Shown: piece after piece, positions 15,548 through 24,685 of the stretch | Layout: the number at the start of each line of letters is the position of its first letter | Position numbering within the stretch: the first letter of the stretch is position 1 | Assembly: GCF_006546835.1 (NCBI RefSeq) | Contig: NZ_VICB01000005.1 | Coordinates: 62,001-126,000, forward strand | DNA from: Actinomyces johnsonii | GTDB lineage: Bacteria > Actinomycetota > Actinomycetes > Actinomycetales > Actinomycetaceae | DNA length: 64,000 nt | Reading direction: 5' to 3' | Made by a program: the position numbers and the translations under genes | The notes under the pieces: generated by a model | Databases searched by the model: none | What the model saw: only the letters and a program-made list of their open reading frames with translations | Told to the model about the DNA's origin: nothing

Positions 15548-17662
15548 TCAGTGCAGCCGGCCGCCCTTGCCCAACGGCACCCGCCAGGTGAAGCAGGTGC
15601 CGCGGCGCTCGCCGTCGGAGCGGGCCCGCGGACCGATGACGAAGCTCCCGCCGTGACGGCGGGCCCGCTCGGCCATATTGGCCGTTCCCGAGCGGCGCGT
15701 CACGGACGGGTTCACCCCGACGCCGTCGTCGCGGCAGACGATCTCCACCACCGGGCTTCCCCGGAAGGGCTCGGCGTCGCCCGAGGCGTGGCCCTCGTCG
15801 TCCCCCGGTCCGCAGCAGCGCTCGGAGCCGGGCAGCACCCCTTCGATCTTGACGTCCACCGTCACCGAAGAGGCGTGGGCGTGGCGGGCCACGTTGCTCA
15901 GACCCTCGCGCACGACGGCCACCATGTCGTCAGCGATGTCCGGGCCCACGACGGCGTCGACCGAGGTGATGAGCCGGTCCTCCTCGTCGCGATCCACTTG
16001 GGCCAGGCCCCGGCCGTCGACGCTCAACAGGAGCGAGGGGGCGTAGCCCAGGGCGTTACGGGCCAGGGAGGCCTCTCGCCGCAGTCGCTCGACGACTCCG
16101 ACCTCCTCGTCGCGGTCGCGCAGGGAGCGCACGATGGAGCGGATCTGCCCCACGGAGTCATCGACCGCCTCCAGCGCAGTGCTCAGGACGGAGCACACCG
16201 TGTCCAGATCCGCATCGGCGCAGGCCTGCTCATCGCCGTCCCGGGCGGCGGCCAGCCGCTCCCGGGCAGCCGAGAGCTGCATGCCGGTGGCGAAGAGCTG
16301 CTGGATGGCCAGGTCATGCAGGTCCCGACCGATCCGGGCCCGCTCGTCCAGGAGCGTGGCCATCTCCTCGGCGTGCTGGGCGTCGGCCAGCTCGAAGGCC
16401 ATGGTGGCCTGGCCCGCCACGAGCTCGGCGATCTCCAGGTCCTGGGCAGTGAACGGGGCGGCTCCGGGGGAGCGCAGCAGCAGCATGACACCCACGCCCC
16501 GCCCCCGGTGGATCATTGGGGCGTAGAGGGCCGGTCCGAAGCGGGCCAGTTGGGGCACCAGGAGATCGTCGTCGTGCCAGGCCTTCTCCAGGGAGGCCAC
16601 GACGAGACCCGTCTGGCGGGCCAGCGCGGTCAGTGCCCGCCCTTCGGGTGGGAAGAAGGTGCCGACCAGCTCCCCGGCGTGCTCGCCGTCGGCGATCTCG
16701 CAGATCCAGCGCTCTCCGATGCTGGGCAGGATGAGGGCGGCGGTGTCGGCGTGGGCGACCTGGCGGACCCGGTGGGCGATGAGTGTCAGGGCGTCGTCCT
16801 CCTCGGCGCCGGAGAGCAGCAGCGTCGTCAACTCCTGGGAGACGGCCATCCACTGCTCGCGATCGCGGGCCTCGCGGTACAGGCGGGCGTTCTCCACGGC
16901 CACCGCGGCGGCCTGCGCCAGAGTCAGGACGGCGTCGGCGTCGGAACGTGTGAAGCCCCCGGGCTTGTCGCACAGGTAGAGATGCCCGTAGACCTGGCCG
17001 TGCAGACGCAACGGGGCTGAGAGCAGACTGCCGGTCTCCTCGTCCTCGATGGCGCCGGTGAAGGCCGAGGCCCGTCCCAGGTCGTTGTCGATGACCAGAC
17101 CGGTGCCCTCGAGCCCATCGAGCAGGGCGTTCTCGCAAGTGCTGGAAGCGGCGGCGCCGGCAGGGGCGCTTGCCATTTGGGCGAGTTCATCGAGGGTCGC
17201 CGTGGGCACCCCGCTGCACAGCCCGGTGCCCGAGCCCTCGGGGGAGGCTCCGGCGTCGATGGTATCGATGGCATCGATGTCCATGTCAGCGTGGCTGAGA
17301 ACGGCGATGGTGCCCCAGGATGCGCCCGTAATGGAGCAGGCCGACTCCACCAGGCGGCGCAGTGCGTCGGGAACGCGCAGGGAGCCGGTCAGCTTCAGGG
17401 CCGCCTGGATGAGGGCGACGGTGGTCTCGCCCAGACTCGGCTGGAGGACGGAGGCCTGCCGACCTCGGGTGGAGAGGAGCTGGTCGGCGTGGACGGCGTA
17501 GGCCAGGCGTCCCGCCGGGGCGGCCTCGGAGGACGGTGCCGCCGTCTCATCGGCCTCCCGGGCGGGCTCGGGGGACTCCTCGAGGTCGTCCCCGGGTACA
17601 CCGGGAAACCGGGAGTCCTGCGGGAGAGCGCCTACTGGGTGCTGCGGGTGGTGTGTGGTCAT
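15548..17662 (-). CDS. devS: GAF-GAF sensor histidine kinase, DevS/DosS-like
   Basis: Soluble 704-aa kinase with no membrane segment. About 80 disordered N-terminal residues precede two GAF domains (roughly 85-260 and 280-430). A HisKA_3 box ARIGRDLHDLAIQQLFATGM follows (about residue 450), then an HATPase domain ending in CRDDGVGVNP and GTCFTWRVPL. The H-box and the GAF-A ending LYLCDKPGG resemble mycobacterial DevS, a haem sensor of oxygen, NO and CO. I cannot confirm the haem histidine. It begins 5 nt after cydC, as the last gene of the cyd operon. I chose the ATG at 17662 because the open frame before it is cydC antiphase. Confidence 0.8.
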   Translation of the reverse strand: MTTHHPQHPVGALPQDSRFPGVPGDDLEESPEPAREADETAAPSSEAAPAGRLAYAVHADQLLSTRGRQASVLQPSLGETTVALIQAALKLTGSLRVPDALRRLVESACSITGASWGTIAVLSHADMDIDAIDTIDAGASPEGSGTGLCSGVPTATLDELAQMASAPAGAAASSTCENALLDGLEGTGLVIDNDLGRASAFTGAIEDEETGSLLSAPLRLHGQVYGHLYLCDKPGGFTRSDADAVLTLAQAAAVAVENARLYREARDREQWMAVSQELTTLLLSGAEEDDALTLIAHRVRQVAHADTAALILPSIGERWICEIADGEHAGELVGTFFPPEGRALTALARQTGLVVASLEKAWHDDDLLVPQLARFGPALYAPMIHRGRGVGVMLLLRSPGAAPFTAQDLEIAELVAGQATMAFELADAQHAEEMATLLDERARIGRDLHDLAIQQLFATGMQLSAARERLAAARDGDEQACADADLDTVCSVLSTALEAVDDSVGQIRSIVRSLRDRDEEVGVVERLRREASLARNALGYAPSLLLSVDGRGLAQVDRDEEDRLITSVDAVVGPDIADDMVAVVREGLSNVARHAHASSVTVDVKIEGVLPGSERCCGPGDDEGHASGDAEPFRGSPVVEIVCRDDGVGVNPSVTRRSGTANMAERARRHGGSFVIGPRARSDGERRGTCFTWRVPLGKGGRLH

Positions 17663-17667
17663 CGTGC

Positions 17668-19524
17668 TCAGCTCGTCCGGCTCGCATGTTGCCTGTCCTG
17701 ATCCTCTTGGGAGAGCGACCACCGGTAGGCCTCGGAGACGTCCTGGAGGTCGCGGTGACTGCCCCTGTGCAGGATAGTCGCCGGCGCTTGCTCCGCGTTT
17801 GTCTGCGGTGGACGTCCCATGACCAGGACCTCGTCGGCGTGGGCCAGCGAGCTGAGGCGATGGGTGACCAGGAGCGTGCCGCGGCCCTGGCGGGTCCCCA
17901 CCGTCAGCAGGTCGGCCACGAGCCGGTCCGCGGTGGTGGCGTCGAGGTGCTCGCCGGGCTCGTCCAGGAGCATCAGCGGGGCGGGGGCAGCCAGCGCCCG
18001 CGCCAGGAGCAGTCGACGCCGCTCGCCGCCTGACAGCGTTGCGGCGTCCGTGCCGACGACGGTCTCCACGCCGTCGGGCAGCGCCTCGAGCCAGTCCCCG
18101 AGCCCGGCTTGATCCAGCAGCTGCCTCGCCTCGGCGGGAGTGACGTCCCCGCGCGCCACGCGCAGGTTCTCCAGAACGTTCGTGTGGAAGACGTGCGCGT
18201 CCTCGGCGGTTAGGCAGACCCGGGCCGCCGCCTGTGAACGGGCGACCTGCCACGGCGGGACTCCGTCGAGCGTGAGCGTGCCGCCCCGGGGCTCCAGCAG
18301 CCCCGCCAGTGTGGCCAGCAGGGTCGACTTCCCGATTCCCGACGGCCCCACGATCGCCACCCGGCTGCCGACCCTCAGGTCCAGGTCGATACCCTCGGCC
18401 ACCACCGGCCCGCCCGGCCAGCCCACCGACAGGTTCCTCGCCCGCAGGCGCGGACCGTGCGCCGACGGCGTTGGCAGCTTCCGGGCGTCGGGACAGACTG
18501 CGGCGCCGGCACTGGCACTCGTCTCGGCAGTCTCGATGAGTTCCACGATCCGGCAGGCGGCGCCGGCTGATCGCACCAGCTGTACGCTGGCCGGTCCGAG
18601 TGCGGAGGTGGCTTCGAAGGCGGCCAGCGGCACCAGGACGATCACCGCCAACCACACCGGAGCCAGCCGCCCGGCGGCCACGGCGCCCACCCCTATCACC
18701 AGATTGCCCACGACCGCCATCCCCATGGCTGCCACGTCCAGTGCCGCGGCGATCGCCGCGGGGACTGCGGCCCGATCGCGCAGATGGACCAGGTTCTCCT
18801 CCCGGGAGGCGACCTGGTGCATGGAGTCCGCCAGACGCCCGCAGACCATCAACTCCGGTGCTCCCTCCAGCACCGCGAGTACCTCGGCGGACAGCTCGGT
18901 GGCCTGCCGCTGACGGGCCTGCTCGGCCATCCGCGCGGAGCGGATCGTGGCCAGCGGCGCCCCCAGCCCGGACAGCAGCAGACAGGTCGCCAGGATGAGG
19001 CCGGCCGGCCAGTACACCAGTCCGACCCCGACACTGGTGACCGCGCCTAGGACCGCCGCGACCGTCGCGGGCAGGTAGGCGCGCACCACGAGATCCCCGA
19101 CCGCGTCAATGTCGCTCCCCACCCGCGCCAGGACGTCGCCGCGGCGCAGCCCCGCAACAGTGTCCGTGCGGGCCGCTGCCAGTGCCTCGTAGAGGCGGGT
19201 GCGCAGAGCGCCCATGCCTCTCAGGGCGGTGTCGTGGGAGACGAGCCGTTCGCAGTAGCGCAGAACCGAGCGCGAGACGCCGAAGAGACGCACCGCCACC
19301 GGAGCCACCCCCAGTGCGACGACGTCGGGCATCTGAGAGGCCCGGGCGATGAGCCAGGCCGCCACCCCGGACAGGGCCACGGCCGAGGCCATCCCCGCGG
19401 TTCCGGCGAGCACGGCCAGCACGAAGCGCGAGCTGTCCACATTCAGCAGGCCCACGGCCCGGCGCAGCGCCCGGCGCTCGCGGGGGGATAGAACGGGGGA
19501 GAGGACTCTGGCCACAGGGCTCAC
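17668..19524 (-). CDS. cydC: Cytochrome bd assembly ABC transporter subunit CydC
   Basis: Half of the CydDC exporter that moves glutathione/cysteine or haem-related reductant and is needed to assemble cytochrome bd. Six membrane segments occupy about residues 20-310. The nucleotide-binding domain has Walker A VGPSGIGKSTLLA, signature LSGGERRRLLLARAL and Walker B LMLLDEPGEHLD. 618 aa. The GTG start overlaps the cydD stop by 4 nt, and the gene is followed directly by the DevS-like kinase. Confidence 0.93.
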   Translation of the reverse strand: MSPVARVLSPVLSPRERRALRRAVGLLNVDSSRFVLAVLAGTAGMASAVALSGVAAWLIARASQMPDVVALGVAPVAVRLFGVSRSVLRYCERLVSHDTALRGMGALRTRLYEALAAARTDTVAGLRRGDVLARVGSDIDAVGDLVVRAYLPATVAAVLGAVTSVGVGLVYWPAGLILATCLLLSGLGAPLATIRSARMAEQARQRQATELSAEVLAVLEGAPELMVCGRLADSMHQVASREENLVHLRDRAAVPAAIAAALDVAAMGMAVVGNLVIGVGAVAAGRLAPVWLAVIVLVPLAAFEATSALGPASVQLVRSAGAACRIVELIETAETSASAGAAVCPDARKLPTPSAHGPRLRARNLSVGWPGGPVVAEGIDLDLRVGSRVAIVGPSGIGKSTLLATLAGLLEPRGGTLTLDGVPPWQVARSQAAARVCLTAEDAHVFHTNVLENLRVARGDVTPAEARQLLDQAGLGDWLEALPDGVETVVGTDAATLSGGERRRLLLARALAAPAPLMLLDEPGEHLDATTADRLVADLLTVGTRQGRGTLLVTHRLSSLAHADEVLVMGRPPQTNAEQAPATILHRGSHRDLQDVSEAYRWSLSQEDQDRQHASRTS

Positions 19525-21260
19525 CGGATCTCCTCCCGCAATGCGGCTGGCTCTACTGGCTCCGCCGGCTCTGCCTGCTCTGGCTGCATCGGCCTGCTTT
19601 CCACCACAACGGCCTGCTCGGCCAGGGCGATGAGCGCCGGACGGTGAGCAATGACCACCACTGTTCGCCCCGAGGCGTGTAGCGCGCGCACTGCGGTGAG
19701 AACATGCGTCTCGCTGGCGGCGTCGAGGTGCGCAGTCGGCTCATCCATCACTACCAGCGGCGCCGTCGAGTACAGGGCCCTCGTCAGTGCCAGCCGCTGG
19801 CGCTGCCCGACCGACAACCCCGCACCGCCACTGCCGACAGTGGTCTCCCATCCCTGTGGAAGTGTTGCCACCACCTCATCGAAACCGGTGGCCCGGGCCG
19901 CTTCCGCAAGCTCATTGGGTACGCCGTCGCAAACGGAGGCGCCAGGTGCCACGTTGTCCAGGACCGTGCCCGGGGTAATCGTGGGACGCTGGGGGACCCA
20001 GGCGATCTGCTCCCACCAGGTGGCCGGATCGATCTCGCTGAGGTTGACGGGGCCGCCCTGCGGGGCATGGCCGGAGTCCGGCACGATCCGAACGTGACCA
20101 CGGTCGGCGGGCATCAGGCCGAGAAGGATCTGCGTTGCCGTCGTTTTGCCCGCACCCGATTGCCCTATCAGGGCCACGAGGCCGCCGGGCCGGATCGTGG
20201 CGCTCAGACCCGCAGGGGCCCACGTGCCACGGGCGGCCACGGATATGGCATCGAGCTCGATCCCGGCCGTGCGCAGGTCGGGGGCCGGCAGGGTGCCGCG
20301 CTCAGGGACGGGCGTCTCAAGAACCTCGAAGACGGACTCGGCGGCGGCCACCCCGTTGGCCGAGGCGTGGAACTGGAAGCCCACCTGCCGCAGTGGCTGG
20401 TACACCTCCGGCGCCACCATGAGTACGAGCAGGCCGGTGAACAGGTCCAGGCGTCCGGCCACCAGCCGGAACCCGATCTCGACGGCGATGATCGCCACCG
20501 ACAGCGTCGTGATGAACTCCAGGACCGCCCCCGACAGGAAGGCGATCCGCAAGGTCGACATGGTGGTGCGCCGATAGGCGCCCCCCAGGGAGCGCACCCG
20601 CTCGGCCGGCCCCCGCTCGCGCCCCAGCGCCTTGAGGGTGGGTAGCCCAGAGATGAGGTCGAGCACCTGGTCTCCCAGGACCCGCATGGTCTCCAGCCGT
20701 TCCTGGGACACCGATTGGGTCATCCGACCGATGAGGATCATGAAGATCGGGATAAGAGGCAGAGTGCACACCACGGCCACCGCGGCCGGCCAGTCCTGGG
20801 TGATGAGAACCAGCACCGTGGCAGGTGTGACCGTGGCCGCCAGTACCAGTTGGGGCAGGTACCGGGTGAAGTAGGGCTCCAGGTCGTCCAGTCCACGGGT
20901 CACCAGGGTGGCGGTTTCGGCGCCGTGCAGCGCCTGCCACCGGGGTCCCAATCGGGCGGCGTGCTCCAGGACCAGGCGGCGCAGCTCGACGATCGTCCCC
21001 GTGGCGGAGCGGTGGGCGTGAGCCTCCTGAAGGAGGACCACCAGCGCCCGGGCCACCACAACTGCGCCCAGAGCCATCACCAGCCCCCTGGCCGATGTGG
21101 GACTAGCTCCCTCGGAAGTGACTCGGGAGACCGCGCCCGAGATGAGGAATGCCTGCGCCACCACCAGCACGGCGGTCACCATGCCGGTCACGGCCGTGGC
21201 GGCTATGTATCGGCGGGCCGAGCGTGCGTAGCGCATCAGCCGGGGGTCGAGGGGCTTCAC
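19521..21260 (-). CDS. cydD: Cytochrome bd assembly ABC transporter subunit CydD
   Basis: Partner of CydC in the heterodimeric exporter. Membrane segments lie in about residues 15-310 (first one IAATAVTGMVTAVLVVAQAF). The ATPase domain has Walker A IGQSGAGKTTATQILLG, signature LSVGQRQRLALTRAL and Walker B LVVMDEPTAHLD. 579 aa. It starts 62 bp after cydB in the same direction, and overlaps cydC by 4 nt. The order cydA-cydB-cydD-cydC is typical of actinobacteria and firmicutes. Confidence 0.93.
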   Translation of the reverse strand: MKPLDPRLMRYARSARRYIAATAVTGMVTAVLVVAQAFLISGAVSRVTSEGASPTSARGLVMALGAVVVARALVVLLQEAHAHRSATGTIVELRRLVLEHAARLGPRWQALHGAETATLVTRGLDDLEPYFTRYLPQLVLAATVTPATVLVLITQDWPAAVAVVCTLPLIPIFMILIGRMTQSVSQERLETMRVLGDQVLDLISGLPTLKALGRERGPAERVRSLGGAYRRTTMSTLRIAFLSGAVLEFITTLSVAIIAVEIGFRLVAGRLDLFTGLLVLMVAPEVYQPLRQVGFQFHASANGVAAAESVFEVLETPVPERGTLPAPDLRTAGIELDAISVAARGTWAPAGLSATIRPGGLVALIGQSGAGKTTATQILLGLMPADRGHVRIVPDSGHAPQGGPVNLSEIDPATWWEQIAWVPQRPTITPGTVLDNVAPGASVCDGVPNELAEAARATGFDEVVATLPQGWETTVGSGGAGLSVGQRQRLALTRALYSTAPLVVMDEPTAHLDAASETHVLTAVRALHASGRTVVVIAHRPALIALAEQAVVVESRPMQPEQAEPAEPVEPAALREEIR

Positions 21261-21322
21261 CCGCCCAAGGATAGGGGAGTAGGTCCAAAGGCCCGGAACC
21301 CCTGGCCGATGTGAGCGACTGT

Positions 21323-22456
21323 TCAGTACCCGAAATGCGCCTCTGGCTGGGCGGAGTCGCGCACCAGTGTGGGGTGCAGTCCGCCCTGGTCGGGGTTGAT
21401 GCTCTCCACGCTGATGCGGGAGGCGAACACCTTGTAGCTCCAGATCGTGTAGGCCAGGACCCCGGGGACGAACACGGCCGCGGCGACGGTCATGATGAGC
21501 AGCGTCGTGTCGGCGCTCGCGGCCTGCTGGATCGTCAGCGAGTAGGCCGGGTCCACCGAGGAGCGCATGACATTGGGGACCATCGCCGCGAAGATAAAGA
21601 CGGCGGCGAAGGCGATCCCCACGAAGTGCAGGGCGAAGGCCCGTCCCTCACTGGCGGTGCGACCGGCCAGCAGCGAGCCGATGAGCCCGGCTGCGGCGAT
21701 GGCCAGCGGGATCCAGGACAGGGCACTGCCGGAGTAGGCCAACTGCGCCCACAGCGCCCATGCGGCGGTGACGGCGGTGGCCACTGGAGCTAGCCTGCGG
21801 GACAGACCCAGCGCCCGCTGCGAGAGCTCGTCGGTGGTCTTGAGGGCTACGAAGAGCGCGCCGTGGTTGAGGAAGAGCAGGCAGGTGACGACGCCCCCCA
21901 GCAAAGTGAAGGGAGTCACCATGGTCGGCAGTCCCCCGGTGATCTGGTGGGCGGCGCCGGCTACGAGCGAGTCCGCCGGAACCTGCTCGGCCGGCACAAC
22001 GGCGCCGTTGGAGATCTGGACGACCTCGATATGCATTCCCTGAACCAGGTTCGCGAAGGCCACGCCCCATAGGATGGAGGGAATCCAAGCGCTGATCGTG
22101 TGGACCCAGTCCCAGCGGTCGCGCCAGGTCTGGGAGTTGACCTTGGGCCGCCACTCGATGGCGCACACGCGCACGATGAGGCACAGCAGGATGATGAACA
22201 GGACGATGTACGCCCCGGAGAACAGGGTGGAGTACCACTCCGGGAAGGCCGCGAAGGTGGCCCCGCCTGCGGTGAGCAGCCAGACCTCGTTGCCGTCCCA
22301 GTGAGGGCCGATAGTGGCCAGTGTCGCGCGCCGCTCCCGCTCATCGCGCCCCAGGATCTTCAGCAGCATTCCGACGCCGAAGTCGAAGCCCTCCAGGGTG
22401 AGGTAGCCGATCCACAGGACGGCGATGAGAATGAACCAGAGGATGCTCAGTGTCAT
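21323..22456 (-). CDS. cydB: Cytochrome bd ubiquinol oxidase subunit II
   Basis: Membrane subunit of the cyanide-resistant, high oxygen-affinity quinol oxidase. 377 aa with about nine hydrophobic segments. The N-terminus LWFILIAVLWIGYLTLEGFD is characteristic and includes the conserved GFDFGVG. The ATG has a GGAAGGAAG site upstream, and the gene lies 20 nt after cydA, so they form one transcript. Confidence 0.95.
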   Translation of the reverse strand: MTLSILWFILIAVLWIGYLTLEGFDFGVGMLLKILGRDERERRATLATIGPHWDGNEVWLLTAGGATFAAFPEWYSTLFSGAYIVLFIILLCLIVRVCAIEWRPKVNSQTWRDRWDWVHTISAWIPSILWGVAFANLVQGMHIEVVQISNGAVVPAEQVPADSLVAGAAHQITGGLPTMVTPFTLLGGVVTCLLFLNHGALFVALKTTDELSQRALGLSRRLAPVATAVTAAWALWAQLAYSGSALSWIPLAIAAAGLIGSLLAGRTASEGRAFALHFVGIAFAAVFIFAAMVPNVMRSSVDPAYSLTIQQAASADTTLLIMTVAAAVFVPGVLAYTIWSYKVFASRISVESINPDQGGLHPTLVRDSAQPEAHFGY

Positions 22457-22476
22457 GGGTGTCTTCCTTCCTCGGC

Positions 22477-24051
22477 TCAGTAGGCGAAGGACAGAGCGGG
22501 GACGCTCGTGGGCGAGTCGCCGGACTCGCCGTCGGAGCTGTCCGCGTCAGTGCTGCCGGCTCCCGCTGCCTCGCCGGCCCTGGCAGGTTTATCGACCTCG
22601 TCCGGCACCGGGGTGCGCACGCCCTCGCGGATGTAACGGCGCAGCAGCACGAACCAGACCACGCCGAGCGCGGCGTACAGCAGGGTGAAGATGACCATCG
22701 AGGCCAGCACCGTGGTCGAGGAGACCACGGAGGAGACTCCATCGGCGGTGAGCATGTAGACCTGGGAGACCGGGTCGGACAGGTTGGGAACGATGACCCA
22801 GGGCTGGCGCCCCATCTCGCGGAAGATCCATCCGAAGGAGCAGGCGATGAAGGGCAGCCACATGGTGGCCAGCGCCGCCTTGCCCAGGAGTGGGCGGGAG
22901 ATGAGTCTGCCGGAGCGGGTCAGCCACAGGGCCAATGCTCCCAGTCCCATCGAGGCCATGCCCAGGCCGATCATGAGTCGGAAGGACCAGAAGTTGACCA
23001 TGACGTTGGGGCTGTAGTCGACGGCGTTGCCGCGGGCATCGGTGGTCCCGTATTGCTGCGCGTAGGTGTCACCGGCCTCCCGGAGCCCGGTGATCTCGGC
23101 ATTGAAGTCATTGGTGGCCATGAAGGAGTAGACGCCGGGAATCGAGATGAACCGGACCATGCCGTCCTCATTCTTGCAGTCCCCGAAGGCGGCCACGGTG
23201 AAGGGGGCGCCGGCTTCGGAGTGGCACAGGCCCTCGGCGGCAGCCATCTTGGCCGGCTGGTACTCGGCGATCAGCTGACCCTGCATGTGGCCGGTACCGG
23301 CGGTGACCAGCCCCGCGGCCACCATGGCGATGGCTCCGAAGCGGGTCACGCGGCGCCACAGCTCACGGGCTTCGAAGTCCTGCTCGGCGCGGGCGGCCTT
23401 GGTCATCCACCACACGGAGACGCCCAGGATGACGGCGCCGGCGACCAGCAGCGCCGAAGAGATGACGTGCAGGACGGTGGCCCACACCAGCTCGTTGGAC
23501 AGGAGTTTGAGGAAACCGCTCACGCCGTCGAGCTCGGCGCGCCCCGTCTTGGGGTTGACGACGGCGCCCACCGGGTGCTGCATCCAGGAGTTGGCGGTGA
23601 GGATGAAGAAGGCGGAGAAGTTCGTGCCCGCGGCCACGGCCCACATGCACAGGTTGTGCAGCCTGGGGCTCAGACGGTCCCATCCGAAGATCCACAGGCC
23701 TAGGAAGACGGACTCCATGAAGAAGGCCAGCAGGGCCTCGAAGGCGAGGGGGGCGCCGAAGATGTTGCCGACGAACCTCGAGTACTCCGACCAGTTCATG
23801 CCGAACTGGAACTCCTGGACGATACCGGTGGCCACGCCCAGTGCGAAGTTGATCAGCAGGATCTTGGCGAAGAACTTGGTGGCCACCAGCCACTGCTTGT
23901 TGCCGGTCCGGCGCCACAGCGTCTCCATGAGAGCCACCAGCGGGGAGAGCCCGATGGTCAGCGGAACCAGGATGAAGTGGTAGACGGTGGTGATACCGAA
24001 CTGCCAGCGCGCCAGATCCAGAGAGTCCAGCGCCATAGGAGAGATGGCCAT
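22477..24051 (-). CDS. cydA: Cytochrome bd ubiquinol oxidase subunit I
   Basis: Haem-bearing, quinol-oxidising subunit; it lets the cell respire at low oxygen. The early helix WQFGITTVYHFILVPLTIG contains a haem ligand histidine, and VLHVISSALLVAG a second. The quinol loop has AKMAAAEG, matching the conserved Lys and Glu spaced by four. 524 aa with an acidic Ser/Asp C-terminal tail. I chose the ATG at 24051 because AAAGG lies 8 nt upstream. A GTG at 24060 is in frame but sits on that ribosome site. Confidence 0.95.
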   Translation of the reverse strand: MAISPMALDSLDLARWQFGITTVYHFILVPLTIGLSPLVALMETLWRRTGNKQWLVATKFFAKILLINFALGVATGIVQEFQFGMNWSEYSRFVGNIFGAPLAFEALLAFFMESVFLGLWIFGWDRLSPRLHNLCMWAVAAGTNFSAFFILTANSWMQHPVGAVVNPKTGRAELDGVSGFLKLLSNELVWATVLHVISSALLVAGAVILGVSVWWMTKAARAEQDFEARELWRRVTRFGAIAMVAAGLVTAGTGHMQGQLIAEYQPAKMAAAEGLCHSEAGAPFTVAAFGDCKNEDGMVRFISIPGVYSFMATNDFNAEITGLREAGDTYAQQYGTTDARGNAVDYSPNVMVNFWSFRLMIGLGMASMGLGALALWLTRSGRLISRPLLGKAALATMWLPFIACSFGWIFREMGRQPWVIVPNLSDPVSQVYMLTADGVSSVVSSTTVLASMVIFTLLYAALGVVWFVLLRRYIREGVRTPVPDEVDKPARAGEAAGAGSTDADSSDGESGDSPTSVPALSFAY

Positions 24052-24094
24052 CAATGCCACCTTTCGAAGACGACGATGAGATCAATAAGGTGTT

Positions 24095-24112
24095 CTGTAG
24101 AACATCCTACAG
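24095..24112. promoter_or_regulatory. Inverted repeat in the cydA leader
   Basis: CTGTAG-aacatc-CTACAG. An overlapping repeat GTTCT-GT-AGAAC lies at 24092-24103. Both are just downstream of the predicted cydA start of transcription, a usual place for a repressor. Confidence 0.45.
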
Positions 24113-24124
24113 GTCAATAACCAT

Positions 24125-24130
24125 ATTATA
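24125..24130 (-). promoter_or_regulatory. cydA -10 element
   Basis: A perfect TATAAT on the minus strand, about 75 nt before the cydA start. The -35 is poor (CGACAC at 16-nt spacing), which fits a promoter that needs an activator. Confidence 0.5.
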
Positions 24131-24241
24131 GAGCAACTCTGACGTAGTGTCGTGAAACATATCGGGTTTCGATGCCTTGATCCTGTGCTTAGAGTTCCTC
24201 TGTTTTCCTTGTCTTGACTGCTTTTCGGTGAAGCTGGCGGA

Positions 24242-24255
24242 GGGTCTTTCGGGTG
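24242..24255. promoter_or_regulatory. Second DosR-box-like site
   Basis: GGGTCTTTCGGGTG has the GGGxCTTTCGG core of DosR-type boxes but a poor second half. Its start is 44 bp from the better site, about four helical turns. Confidence 0.3.
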
Positions 24256-24285
24256 TCGTCATTGACAACCGTCGACCTTGAGGGT

Positions 24286-24299
24286 GGGACTGAAGGCCC
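24286..24299. promoter_or_regulatory. DosR-box-like site upstream of cydA
   Basis: GGGACTGAAGGCCC matches GGGACTWWAGTCCC at 12 of 14 positions, and GGCCC is a common variant in mycobacterial boxes. The window encodes a DosR-like regulator with the same recognition helix. It lies about 170 bp upstream of the predicted cydA start of transcription. Confidence 0.5.
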
Positions 24300-24332
24300 G
24301 TAAGTAAAATTTCGAAGAAGGTCGAAAGCTGA

Positions 24333-24361
24333 TTGTAGTCTAAGAGTTTGCTGACTATATA
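24333..24361 (+). promoter_or_regulatory. Probable rne promoter
   Basis: TTGTAG (24333-24338), a 17-nt spacer, then TATATA (24356-24361). Transcription would start near 24368 and give a leader of about 318 nt before rne. Confidence 0.5.
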
Positions 24362-24367
24362 GTGAGA

Positions 24368-24685
24368 TGAGGTGTGGGCGAGACATCGGCCACCATGGTC
24401 ATGACGAGTCGCGCAAGCGCTTATCGCCGTATGTGTGGGATACTTCGATCCGGCTTCGGGTGCTCCGTACCGGTACCCGGGGTCGCGCCTTCCGACCGAC
24501 CCTGTCCGAGGACCTTGCGCCGCCTGAGACGCGCCGCTGCGAGCCCGGTCTGTGTGGACGTCAGGCAAGGCATGCGCCCTGTCGGGCGCACTCGCAGACT
24601 TTTTCGCTGCTCCCGCTCGGGAGCACAACCGCGCTGACGCGTCGAGGGTACGACGACGGCGTCGGCCCCGGAGAGTGCAAGCCCC
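24368..24685 (+). other. Long structured leader of rne
   Basis: No convincing gene. Two hairpins are seen: GCGCCC-tgtc-GGGCGC at 24574-24589 and GCTCCCG-ct-CGGGAGC at 24609-24624, with TTTTT between them at 24600-24604. In other bacteria RNase E controls its own mRNA through a long structured 5' leader, so the same is plausible here. Confidence 0.4.

Noticed and set aside
17663-18655. Apparent N-terminal extension of the DevS-like kinase through cydC
   Set aside because: The extension is an Arg/Gly-rich shadow of cydC. The kinase starts at the ATG at 17662.
24107-24386. Minus-strand frame with about 51 residues ending near TATAAT
   Set aside because: Codon use is unlike neighbouring genes (many AGA/AGG, low GC3), there is no ribosome site, and it overlaps the cydA promoter.
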